Below the pieces are notes generated by a model. It saw only the letters and a program-made list of their open reading frames with translations, made no database searches and was not told the DNA's origin. From positions 62,001-126,000 of the forward strand of contig NZ_CANMRL010000002.1 of the NCBI RefSeq assembly GCF_947500255.1: a DNA stretch of 64,000 nt. The letters are read 5' to 3'. Below are positions 25,694-34,252 of this stretch, piece after piece; the stretch's first letter is position 1, and each line of letters opens with the position of its first letter. The stretch is from an uncultured Psychroserpens sp. (GTDB lineage Bacteria; Bacteroidota; Bacteroidia; Flavobacteriales; Flavobacteriaceae). Made by a program: the position numbers and the translations under genes.

Positions 25694-26899
25694 ATGAAAA
25701 ACAACACTTTATTACAGATTGCAAAGGACTTTGGAAGTCCGGTTTACGTATATGATGCCGAGAAAATAAAGTCTCAGTATAAACGATTAACATCAGCTTT
25801 TGGTAAAGTCAAACAGTTAAAGTTAAATTATGCGGTTAAAGCGCTATCTAATGTCTCGATTTTAAAATTATTTAATCAATTAGGATCTGGATTGGATACT
25901 GTTTCTATCCAGGAAGTACAGTTAGGACTTAAAGCTGGGTTTCAACCAGAGCAAATTATTTTCACTCCTAATGGTGTATCACTTGCTGAAATAGAAAAAG
26001 CGGCAAGTCTTGGTGTACAAATTAATATTGACAATCTTTCTGTGTTAGAACAATTTGGAACTAAGCATCCTAAAATACCTGTTTGCATTCGTATTAATCC
26101 GCATGTAATGGCAGGTGGAAACACGAACATTTCCGTAGGTCATATTGATAGTAAGTTTGGTATTTCTATTCATCAAATTCCTCATTTACTTAGAATTGTT
26201 GAAAATACTCAAATGACCATTAATGGCATTCATATGCACACAGGAAGTGACATTCTAGATATTGATGTCTTTTTGTATGCCAGTGAAATTTTATTTGATA
26301 CTGCTAAAAATTTTAAAAATCTTGACTTTATCGATTTTGGATCTGGATTTAAAGTCCCATATAAAACAGGTGACATTGAAACCAATGTTGAAGAACTAGG
26401 TGAAAAACTATCTAAACGTTTCAATCAATTTTGTAAAAACTATGGTAAGCAGCTTACTTTGGCTTTCGAACCTGGCAAGTTCTTAGTGAGTGAAGCTGGT
26501 TATTTTTTAACCCGAGTTAATGTAGTTAAGCAAACCACATCAACTGTTTTTGCTCAAGTTGACTCTGGTTTTAACCATTTAATACGACCTATGCTTTATG
26601 GGGCTCAACATGAGATTATTAATATTTCTAATCCAAATGGTCGGGAACGCTTTTATTCGGTTGTAGGCTATATTTGTGAAACAGATACTTTTGCCAATAA
26701 CAGACGTATAAATGAAATTACTGAAGATGATATACTAGCCTTTAAAAATGCTGGAGCGTATTGTTATTCTATGGCATCAAATTACAACTCAAGATATCGT
26801 CCAGCTGAAGTTTTATGGTATAACAAAAAAGCACATTTAATTAGAAAGCGGGAAACTTTTGATGATATTTTACAAAATCAAGTTGCAATAGACTTATAA
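25694..26899 (+). CDS. lysA: Diaminopimelate decarboxylase
   Basis: LysA makes L-lysine from meso-diaminopimelate, the last step of lysine synthesis, using PLP. The 401 residues form the fold III TIM barrel plus C-terminal beta domain. Lys49 in NYAVKAL should bind PLP; HMHTGSDI, the glycine-rich FIDFGSGFKVPY and the phosphate-binding FEPGKFLVSEAG follow; GAYCYSMASNYNSR supplies the cross-subunit cysteine. The arginine of the usual EPGR is lysine here. It is transcribed away from the ACT-like gene and ends before a shared terminator. Confidence 0.95.
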   Translation: MKNNTLLQIAKDFGSPVYVYDAEKIKSQYKRLTSAFGKVKQLKLNYAVKALSNVSILKLFNQLGSGLDTVSIQEVQLGLKAGFQPEQIIFTPNGVSLAEIEKAASLGVQINIDNLSVLEQFGTKHPKIPVCIRINPHVMAGGNTNISVGHIDSKFGISIHQIPHLLRIVENTQMTINGIHMHTGSDILDIDVFLYASEILFDTAKNFKNLDFIDFGSGFKVPYKTGDIETNVEELGEKLSKRFNQFCKNYGKQLTLAFEPGKFLVSEAGYFLTRVNVVKQTTSTVFAQVDSGFNHLIRPMLYGAQHEIINISNPNGRERFYSVVGYICETDTFANNRRINEITEDDILAFKNAGAYCYSMASNYNSRYRPAEVLWYNKKAHLIRKRETFDDILQNQVAIDL

Positions 26900-26908
26900 T
26901 AAATACTT

Positions 26909-26930
26909 AGCGCAGGATTTTTCTTGCGCT
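26909..26930. terminator. Hairpin between lysA and the convergent gene
   Basis: AGCGCA (26909-26914) pairs with TGCGCT (26925-26930), with AT-rich flanks but only short T-runs. It lies between two convergent stop codons and probably serves both. Confidence 0.55.
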
Positions 26931-26938
26931 TATATAGT

Positions 26939-29320
26939 TTAATTAGCGACTTCTATTTGTTGCGACATTAGATCTTGACTATTAACAATACCTTCAATAT
27001 ATAACTTGATTGGATTATTAGTATTTAAAACTTTAAAAGAGAGTTCTCCATTAGTATCAAATCTAGCATTAGGAATCCAATCGATTACGCCATATTCTTT
27101 AAAAAATTTAGAATCAAACACGTTATACTTTGGCACATAAAAACGTTTAGGTGTAGTATAGGTTAACGGAATATTGTATTGAGTAAAAGACACTTTAGTC
27201 TTTACTTTAAATTTCTTATACGGATCCGTATATATTTTTATAATACCGGCAGCACCTCTAATACCTCCACCTATGCCTCCTTTATTGACTTCAACATAAT
27301 CAACAACTTCCATACTAAACTTATATAGAACATCTAAATCAACTAAAATAACATCGTCTAAGTATATTAATGGAACATCTGTTGCATTTATAGAAACTGG
27401 AGCTCGTGTTTTAATTCTAAATCTAGAAGATTCTTGAGAGGCTTCATTTACATTCATGGTTTCATCAACCAAAAAACCGCGTTCACTAATAAATTGTGCA
27501 AAAGTTCTATAAAACTGTCTTTCATGTTCTCCAAAATCTATCACTTTTCCCAAAGTTTTGTTTTGCAATTTTTCAATTCTTGTGTATTTCTTTTTGGCAT
27601 AGAGTTTTACCTCATCTAAGGACTCTATATCGTCAAACTTGAAGTCACTGGTACCTGAAGTTGCATATTGATTGGCTCTAAGTGTAGTTTTTGGTTGATA
27701 TGCTGTTTGGAAATCAATAATCTTAGAAGGTGAAAATTGTAACACTACATTTGACCGACCAACATTTCCATTACGTTTAGTTTCGCCTATTCTTATCTTC
27801 TCATCATCCAATGGAAAAAAACCTCTTTTTTCAAATGATTTTTGACCTTCTGACAATGACAATATTTCCGACCCAGTATTAATATTTGGGTAAATTAATA
27901 AACTCTTACCACTGCTCGTATTAGCATTGATTGTATAGCTTATACCAACTTCAAAATCATAAACGGGTTCTGGAGGTGCATTGAAAATGGTCGTCCAATC
28001 ATAACTACTCCATCCTTGAGTGAGAAGTAAATTATCTAATTCGTATTTTTTCTTCTCCGTAATATCTGTAAAATAGTAGGACGCTTGTTCTACCGCACTT
28101 TTTAAATATGGTTGAAGATAGATAGCTGAGATAATATTTTGATGATGTGCATAGCTTCTAGTTTCTGAAGGCAACACTGAAATACTCAAATTTTGAAATA
28201 ACTGTGTATCTATAGTTGGTAGCTTAAGTGTAATTTCTAAGCTATCATTTTGCACCTGATTTACCGATGCTTTTGTAACTGAATTTAAAGGCAAACCTTC
28301 AAAATTAAAATACAAACGTTCTGCTATAGGTCTATCTTCTTCATCAAAAAGTGTGAATATATTCACACCTTCGTAGAGATAGCTAAGGTCTACAGTAGTT
28401 ATAGATTCTTTGGCTCCGTTGAGACTTAATATAGCCTCAGTAGCATTTGCTCCATTATGAATAACAAGTTTGAAGTTTTTATTTCCAAAGTTTTCTAATC
28501 CAATATCATTTGTTTTAAGAGCGACACCTATGCTGTTAGGTGTTGTGATATCTTTAATAGAAAGCAAGATTCCAGTTCTCTCAGGTTGTTCTAATTTAGA
28601 AACTACTTTACTATCATTATAAAAATATTCCAAACTATAATCCTCACCTTCAGTAGGAAATAATAAAAACTGACCTATTCCAAATTTATTCAATGTTGTA
28701 GACGTTAACACATCGCCATTCTTATTAAGAATATCAATTTTTAAATTAGGTACTCCTAAACCCAATTTATCTTTGGCGATTACACCAACAACATTCAAGG
28801 TCTCAGATAATAAATGACCACTTTCAGGAAGTACTTGTATATCAATAGTCTTATCTATATCTATTGGTTTGTCATTAACTTTATCTTGTGGGTTTATTAC
28901 ATTAAATTTTTCTAGGAAATATGTATGCTCATTGTTGAAATTTCTTGACCAATTGGTATACGCTTTAAATTGATATTCTCCACTAACAAATGTACTATCT
29001 ATCATAAAATCACCTCTAGAAACACCTTGATTCATCATGATAAGTTTTTCACGGAGTACCTTATCGTTTTTGTCTAAAATTTGGCAATATAAATTTGCTG
29101 TATTTGTTGAAGGTTGCTTGATATCCTTAAGAAACACATAAGCATTAAAGCCCAACATTTCTCCTGTGATGTAGGTCGTTTTATTAAAATGCACATAAAT
29201 CTGCTCTCTTGAAAGATCGGCAAAATCTTCATAGGCATCTATAATCTCACTAGTATCTTGAGAAAAGCCAAAGTTACAAGACAGAAATAGGAATAACAAT
29301 AGGTGGATATTAGTCTTCAT
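26939..29320 (-). CDS. MG2-like and TonB-plug-like outer-envelope protein without beta-barrel
   Basis: A 793-residue protein with a signal peptide (ending FGFSQ). The N-terminal part has the macroglobulin MG2-like pattern (REQIYVHFNKTTYITGEML, then AYVFLKD, later SGEYQFKAYTNWSRN). The middle is strand-rich (VLPESGHLL). The C-terminal part has a plug-like segment (VPLIYLDDVILVD, DYVEVNKGGIGGGIRGAAG, IIKIYTDP) like the plug of TonB-dependent receptors, but no barrel follows. It is last in a four-gene run, 4 bp after the carboxypeptidase-regulatory-like gene. It may handle large peptides or glycans at the outer membrane; substrate unknown. Confidence 0.7.
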   Translation of the reverse strand: MKTNIHLLLFLFLSCNFGFSQDTSEIIDAYEDFADLSREQIYVHFNKTTYITGEMLGFNAYVFLKDIKQPSTNTANLYCQILDKNDKVLREKLIMMNQGVSRGDFMIDSTFVSGEYQFKAYTNWSRNFNNEHTYFLEKFNVINPQDKVNDKPIDIDKTIDIQVLPESGHLLSETLNVVGVIAKDKLGLGVPNLKIDILNKNGDVLTSTTLNKFGIGQFLLFPTEGEDYSLEYFYNDSKVVSKLEQPERTGILLSIKDITTPNSIGVALKTNDIGLENFGNKNFKLVIHNGANATEAILSLNGAKESITTVDLSYLYEGVNIFTLFDEEDRPIAERLYFNFEGLPLNSVTKASVNQVQNDSLEITLKLPTIDTQLFQNLSISVLPSETRSYAHHQNIISAIYLQPYLKSAVEQASYYFTDITEKKKYELDNLLLTQGWSSYDWTTIFNAPPEPVYDFEVGISYTINANTSSGKSLLIYPNINTGSEILSLSEGQKSFEKRGFFPLDDEKIRIGETKRNGNVGRSNVVLQFSPSKIIDFQTAYQPKTTLRANQYATSGTSDFKFDDIESLDEVKLYAKKKYTRIEKLQNKTLGKVIDFGEHERQFYRTFAQFISERGFLVDETMNVNEASQESSRFRIKTRAPVSINATDVPLIYLDDVILVDLDVLYKFSMEVVDYVEVNKGGIGGGIRGAAGIIKIYTDPYKKFKVKTKVSFTQYNIPLTYTTPKRFYVPKYNVFDSKFFKEYGVIDWIPNARFDTNGELSFKVLNTNNPIKLYIEGIVNSQDLMSQQIEVAN

Positions 29321-29324
29321 CTTA

Positions 29325-30860
29325 TCAATTATTGGTGTTTTTTAGAGGTGTATTCATCCAATAGTCATCATTAGATTGTAACGAATTTACTTCAGCTTCA
29401 GATAAGGGTTTATATTTCATAATAAACTTCAAGTTTTTGGGCTTGATCTTATTTTCAAAAACTTCTTGAGCAAAAAACTCTCTAAATTGATATGCTTCAA
29501 TCTTTGGCGATTTCAGTATTCTTCTATTAGCGACATCGTAAATATTTTTAACACGATAATCAAATTCACTCATATTGGTAGTTTCATCAATTGTCTCAGG
29601 TAGACTCCAATCGGCTATTGTAATCTTGACAGTTTGTTGATCGACAATTTCGGCTTTCTTTACCAGCAATTTGCGCTTCTGGTATTTGAATCTAAAATCT
29701 TTCCTATCTACTGTCGTTGTATCTAACTTATTATTAAACTTCATATAGAACGCCTGTTCATATACATTAAAATCTATACTTTGTACATCAAATACAAACT
29801 TGTTACTCACAATGAATCGGTTATTGAATGTGATATAGTTTAAATACATAAAATCACCTTTAGGTTTATACTCAATAACCACTTCAAAAAGAGGATTTAC
29901 ATTATTAGTTTCAAGAACCCTATACTCTAATTTATGAATTGCAAAATTATCTTTTGCAATAAAAATCTTCCCACTTGCTTTATGACCGCTACCTACCAAA
30001 CCACTTTTAGCCTTAAAAGAAATCTCATAAATAATATCATCATTAAGATAAACTTTACGCAAGGTTTCAAATTCGTGATTCTCTAAAAATTTACGCTTAA
30101 AAACATAAACAAAAGAAAAACTGAGATGCTCAAAATTTCGTATTGGATTATGAACATTTAATATCCCCAATTCGTTACCTCCTTGACCAGACAAGGTCGT
30201 GTTTTTGATATATTTTGAATCGCCATCATAGGCAATTAACAAAGAAGAATCTCTAGAGAACTCTTTATTTTCTTTGTAACTTAATATAGCGCTCTCATTG
30301 TACGCATTCATCATTATATCTGTTTGAAAACCGGCGTCATATGATTCTATAATAGCTTCATTCAAATTATAATAATCACCACGAACAATTTGGTAATCTC
30401 TATAATAACCTACCGAAGAATATGGTTTAGTTGGATAATTAAGTGTTATACTAGCTATGGCTTTTTTTACTAAAGTGTAAGCATCTAAATCACTACTAGA
30501 TGTTTTTTTTCCTTGTACGACAACTTGACCTAAGGCTTCAATTTTCGGATCAAGATATATTGTATTAACACTCTTATCTTTTAACGATGTCGCCTCGATA
30601 ATTTTAGTTTCATACCCTAAACAAGAAATAATTAAAGTGTCTTTTATTGCTTTGTATCGATAAGGAATTCTAAAATCACCATCGACATTTGCCACAATAC
30701 CTTTACCACTACTTTTAAACTGGATGGTAGCATATGGCACAGTATAATTGGTTTGTGTTTCAACAAGTTTGCAGAAAATTTCTTCAACACCTTGTGAATA
30801 ACAAAGTGACGATGCAAAAAGAAAAACACTAACTATTGCAAACTTTTTTATCAAATTCAT
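29325..30860 (-). CDS. Carboxypeptidase-regulatory-like domain secreted protein
   Basis: The ATG at 30860 opens a signal peptide (MNLIKKFAIVSVFLFASS); a longer frame reaching 30923 would overlap the upstream VOC gene and is rejected. A CarboxypepD_reg-like domain follows (VPYATIQFKSSGKGIVAN, then LIISCLGYETKII and LDPKIEAL). About 380 further residues are rich in strands and aromatics (KPYSSVGYYRDYQIV, KIFIAKDNFAIHKLEYRV). This type is common in Bacteroidota and located in the periplasm or outer membrane; no enzyme activity is evident. It lies 4 bp from the gene on each side, within one operon. Confidence 0.75.
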   Translation of the reverse strand: MNLIKKFAIVSVFLFASSLCYSQGVEEIFCKLVETQTNYTVPYATIQFKSSGKGIVANVDGDFRIPYRYKAIKDTLIISCLGYETKIIEATSLKDKSVNTIYLDPKIEALGQVVVQGKKTSSSDLDAYTLVKKAIASITLNYPTKPYSSVGYYRDYQIVRGDYYNLNEAIIESYDAGFQTDIMMNAYNESAILSYKENKEFSRDSSLLIAYDGDSKYIKNTTLSGQGGNELGILNVHNPIRNFEHLSFSFVYVFKRKFLENHEFETLRKVYLNDDIIYEISFKAKSGLVGSGHKASGKIFIAKDNFAIHKLEYRVLETNNVNPLFEVVIEYKPKGDFMYLNYITFNNRFIVSNKFVFDVQSIDFNVYEQAFYMKFNNKLDTTTVDRKDFRFKYQKRKLLVKKAEIVDQQTVKITIADWSLPETIDETTNMSEFDYRVKNIYDVANRRILKSPKIEAYQFREFFAQEVFENKIKPKNLKFIMKYKPLSEAEVNSLQSNDDYWMNTPLKNTNN

Positions 30861-30864
30861 GGGC

Positions 30865-31242
30865 TTATAAATCTCTATAAAAAACCAAACCATTTTTGTT
30901 TTCGTCATAAATACCAAATTCACGAGTTCCCCAAGCTGTATCTCTCAAGTTTGTGTTTTGATGGAAAACGTCTGTAGTTTTATATTCTTCAAATAAGGCA
31001 TCAACCTCATCAACATAAATTCTCAACAAGGCACTATCCATTCCTTCTGTCCAATCATTTTCATCATGCCATTGTAAATGTATTTCGATACCATCTCTTA
31101 TAACACCTGCATAATTAGGATTGTCTCCAGCATCTTTAAAAGCCAGTTTAAATCCGAGTTTATTTACATAGTAATTTACAGCGTCCATTACATGTCGCAC
31201 TGGAAGTACAGGATGAATTTGTTTTAAAAAGGCCTTACTCAT
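30865..31242 (-). CDS. VOC (glyoxalase/bleomycin-resistance) family protein
   Basis: A 125-residue vicinal-oxygen-chelate protein with two beta-alpha-beta-beta-beta modules: HPVLPVRHVMDAVNYYVNKL with GIEIHLQWHD, then LLRIYVDEVDALFEEY with EFGIYDENKNGLVFYRDL. It resembles the bleomycin-resistance subgroup; a lone C-terminal module like this would work as a dimer. No signal peptide. Its start overlaps the end of the DinB-like gene by 8 bp, indicating translational coupling. Substrate unknown. Confidence 0.85.
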   Translation of the reverse strand: MSKAFLKQIHPVLPVRHVMDAVNYYVNKLGFKLAFKDAGDNPNYAGVIRDGIEIHLQWHDENDWTEGMDSALLRIYVDEVDALFEEYKTTDVFHQNTNLRDTAWGTREFGIYDENKNGLVFYRDL

Positions 31243-31819
31243 CAGTCTTTTTTACTTTACCTGTAAAATGATTTACTTTTGGATTTATTGGGTTTCCTGT
31301 AACTCTCCTAAACGAAGCTAATTGCCCACAATGCCATATAGCATCAGCTATCGGACCATTAACTTGGTTCCAAAACGGAATTTCATTCTCTCCAAATATG
31401 ATTTTATACTGAGAAATATCATCACTATCTCTAAGGATATCTGCAGCTGTTTTTAAATTGATTAGTGTTTGTTTACGTTTATCCTCATAGCTCATTGCCG
31501 ATTTATCGACTCTACTATTTGGTTTTTTCAATGTAGAGTTGACTATGATATACGAAAGGTCTAAAATATGATCTATAGTTTCTTCAGAAGAACGTACCTC
31601 TTCACTTGGTCGATAAGTTAAATCTTTTTCGGTAAGACCTTCACTAGACCAATAAAACCTAAATCCAAGTCCATCAATCATTCTTGCTGCCATAGTTCCT
31701 GCTGTAAATTCTTTAGAATATTCTGGAACTTCATAGTATGGTAATTTTTCTTCTGAAGTATCTTGAGCGTAACTGATTGAGCTCAGAATTAATGCGATAA
31801 AAAGTATCGTGTTTTTCAT
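31235..31819 (-). CDS. Exported DinB-like four-helix protein
   Basis: A 194-residue protein with signal peptide (MKNTILFIALILSSISYAQ), unusual for DinB proteins, which are mostly cytoplasmic. The helical bundle contains conserved His positions (TIDHILDLSYI near residue 80 and AIWHCGQLASFRRVTGNP near residue 170) that would bind a divalent metal. The DinB/YfiT superfamily includes metal-dependent thiol transferases; the substrate is unknown here. It is the first gene of the run DinB, VOC, carboxypeptidase-regulatory-like, MG2/plug. Confidence 0.75.
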   Translation of the reverse strand: MKNTILFIALILSSISYAQDTSEEKLPYYEVPEYSKEFTAGTMAARMIDGLGFRFYWSSEGLTEKDLTYRPSEEVRSSEETIDHILDLSYIIVNSTLKKPNSRVDKSAMSYEDKRKQTLINLKTAADILRDSDDISQYKIIFGENEIPFWNQVNGPIADAIWHCGQLASFRRVTGNPINPKVNHFTGKVKKTDE

Positions 31820-31889
31820 GTATACATATATTTGGTTGAATAATAAGATCTGTTATTAAAATTAAGATAATCTATTTAAATAGAAAAGC

Positions 31890-33293
31890 TTAATCTCTTA
31901 ACTCTTCTGTATTAGAAATAGTTTGAGTACCATATTTATCAATGAGATAAATTAATGCGGTCATAGACGCTGCACCTAATTCTAACTCTCTTTTGTTCAC
32001 ATGTTCAAAGGTATCATTACTAGCATGATGATGATCAAAATAGCGCTGAGAATCTGGTCGTAATCCAGCTAAAACTATGGTGTCGTCTTTTAGAGGGCTA
32101 ATATCTGCGCCACTGTAACCTTCTTCGAAGTAATGAATTAAATAGGGTTTAAAAAGCGATCGCCATCCCTGTATTTTGGTTAACATCGCTTCATTACATT
32201 GAAAGCTAAAGCCTCTTGGTGTAAATCCTCCAGAATCACTTTCTAAAGCAAATACATGATTTTCTTTTTTTTGTTTTGCAACCTCAGCATATTTTCTTCC
32301 TCCGCGTAATCCATTTTCTTCATTCATAAACAATACAGCTCGAATAGTACGCTTTGGGCGAATACCACTTTCTTTTAATAATCGTAAAACATCCATAGAT
32401 TGAACTACACCTGCACCATCATCATGAGAACCATCTCCTAAATCCCAAGAATCTAAATGACCACCAACTACGATGATTTCATTTGGGAATTCACTACCTG
32501 TAATTTCACCGATAACGTTATACGATTGTACATCGGATAATTGCTTACAGTTTTGACTAAAAAAGAAATTAAGATTCTTATTAAGTGCCAACATTCCACT
32601 TAGTAACTCGGCGTCGTTTGTGCTAATAGCTGCAGATGGAATTCGTTTACTTACGGGTAAATCTCCATAACCCATGCTTCCAGTATGTGGATAGTCATCC
32701 AATCTTAAATTCAGTGAGCGAACAATAGTACCAACCGCTCCATATTTGGCCGCTTCAGCAGCTCCAGCATAACGTTCTACAGAGCAACCACCATAAGCTT
32801 CGAATGTATTAATTAAATCGGCCTGCATTGGTCTATTTATAAAAACGATCTTCCCTTTTATCTTTTCTTCTCCTAAAGCTTCTAGATCTTTATAAGTTTT
32901 CACTTCAATTATTTTGGCTTTAACACCTCCATTTGGTGTTGCTACTGATCCACCAAGCGCACAAATATTAACATTTGTCGTTACTCCAGGTGAGGTTTCA
33001 ATATAAGCGAATTCTGGAGCTCCTCTTACCCAGCGTGGCACCATAACAGGTTGTAACCAAACTTTATCTAAGCCTAATTTTTCAAATTCTTCCTTTGTGT
33101 ACTGAACTGCTTTTTCGGCATTTAATGAACCCGAAAGACGGCCTCCTATTTGATTAGATAAATGGTCTAACCACTGGTAACTCATTCCGTTAGTTAAAGA
33201 ATTAGAATAGATTTTTTTTAAGTTTTCAGCATCTGTTTGCGCTGAAATTTGAAAAGCAACAAAAAGTAAGAGAATAGTAATAAATCGCTTCAT
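31890..33293 (-). CDS. M28-family zinc aminopeptidase/carboxypeptidase Q-like, secreted
   Basis: A 467-residue secreted metallopeptidase with signal peptide MKRFITILLLFVAFQISAQ. A PA-type insert (KIVFINRPM, AAKYGAVGTIVRS) sits within the M28 domain. Co-catalytic zinc ligands are visible: His in VVGGHLDSWDLGDGSHDD, Asp in DDGAG, the Glu-Glu pair of NEENGLRGG, Asp in LESDSGG and His in the C-terminal FDHHHASND. The order matches carboxypeptidase Q/plasma glutamate carboxypeptidase. It should trim peptides in the periplasm or outside. It is separated by about 70 bp from both neighbours. Confidence 0.92.
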   Translation of the reverse strand: MKRFITILLLFVAFQISAQTDAENLKKIYSNSLTNGMSYQWLDHLSNQIGGRLSGSLNAEKAVQYTKEEFEKLGLDKVWLQPVMVPRWVRGAPEFAYIETSPGVTTNVNICALGGSVATPNGGVKAKIIEVKTYKDLEALGEEKIKGKIVFINRPMQADLINTFEAYGGCSVERYAGAAEAAKYGAVGTIVRSLNLRLDDYPHTGSMGYGDLPVSKRIPSAAISTNDAELLSGMLALNKNLNFFFSQNCKQLSDVQSYNVIGEITGSEFPNEIIVVGGHLDSWDLGDGSHDDGAGVVQSMDVLRLLKESGIRPKRTIRAVLFMNEENGLRGGRKYAEVAKQKKENHVFALESDSGGFTPRGFSFQCNEAMLTKIQGWRSLFKPYLIHYFEEGYSGADISPLKDDTIVLAGLRPDSQRYFDHHHASNDTFEHVNKRELELGAASMTALIYLIDKYGTQTISNTEELRD

Positions 33294-33366
33294 ATGATGG
33301 TATTTTACATTGAAGCTTAAATATACTATTTTAAATAATGACCTTTAAAAAAGAAATCATAAAAAA

Positions 33367-34245
33367 CTACTCATTTTTCAACTCATCGATATAGATATCA
33401 AGATTTGCTTTTATTCCAGCATCTAGTTCTGGTTCAATTATATCCTTATACTGAATTAGAGTATCATATAGAATTCTCGCAACAATATAGCGTGCTGTTG
33501 GTTTATCATCGGCAGGAATAGTATACCAAGGTGCATGATCATTAGATGTTCTATTTAAAGCATCCTCATAACACCTCTGATAATCATCCCAAAGCTTGCG
33601 TTCTCTAAGATCGCCTGGCGAAAACTTCCAATGCTTATCAGCTTTACGTAAACGACGTAATAATCTGTTTTTCTGTTCGTCTTTAGAAAGGTGTAGGAAG
33701 AATTTAAAAATTACAGTGCCGTTGTCTGCAATGTGTTTTTCAAAATCATTAATTTGATCAAATCGTTTATCCCAAAAGGCTTCATTAACATCATCAATAG
33801 AATGCACATCAGGTAAGTTCTCTCCTAAAATATATCCAGGATGCACTCTGGTTACCAACACATTTTCATAATGTGTTCTATTAAAGATCCCAAACTTTCC
33901 ACGAGCAGGAAGCGCAATATAATGTCGCCATAAATAGTCATGATTTAGTTCTAATTCGGTAGGAACCTTAAAACTATGGACCACAATTCCTCTTGTATTA
34001 AAATCTTTAAAGACTTCCCTAATCATACTATCTTTACCTGCAGTGTCCATACCTTGGATGCAAATCAGAACAGCATATTTACCGTGTGCATAAATGGTGT
34101 TTTGAAAATCACCAAGTTTTTCTCTAACCTCTTCTAATTCGCTTTCAATTCTCTTTTTATCAGCTTTAAGGTCAAAATGAGTAGAGATATTCTTAAGTTG
34201 AATTTTTTTAGTAACCTTAAATTGATTTATGTCAATCTTTTTCAT
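33367..34245 (-). CDS. ppk2: Polyphosphate kinase 2 family protein
   Basis: PPK2 enzymes move phosphate between polyphosphate and nucleotides. From the ATG at 34245 (MKKIDINQFKV) there are 292 residues; an earlier ATG at 34266 would overlap the upstream gene. Walker A IQGMDTAGKDS lies around residues 64-73, followed by the PPK2 signatures FKVPTELELNHDYLWRHY, GKFGIFNRTHYENVLV and WKFSPGDLRERKLWDDY. The one-domain class (AMP- or NDP-phosphorylating) cannot be separated by eye. It is the last gene of a six-gene minus-strand run, 7 bp after the sigma-54 response regulator. Confidence 0.93.
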   Translation of the reverse strand: MKKIDINQFKVTKKIQLKNISTHFDLKADKKRIESELEEVREKLGDFQNTIYAHGKYAVLICIQGMDTAGKDSMIREVFKDFNTRGIVVHSFKVPTELELNHDYLWRHYIALPARGKFGIFNRTHYENVLVTRVHPGYILGENLPDVHSIDDVNEAFWDKRFDQINDFEKHIADNGTVIFKFFLHLSKDEQKNRLLRRLRKADKHWKFSPGDLRERKLWDDYQRCYEDALNRTSNDHAPWYTIPADDKPTARYIVARILYDTLIQYKDIIEPELDAGIKANLDIYIDELKNE

Positions 34246-34252
34246 TGTAATA

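Noticed and set aside
26939-29320. Full TonB-dependent receptor
   Set aside because: Only a plug-like segment near the C-terminus is present; no beta-barrel follows.
30861-30923. Longer N-terminus for the carboxypeptidase-regulatory-like protein
   Set aside because: It would overlap the VOC gene and place 21 residues ahead of an intact signal peptide.
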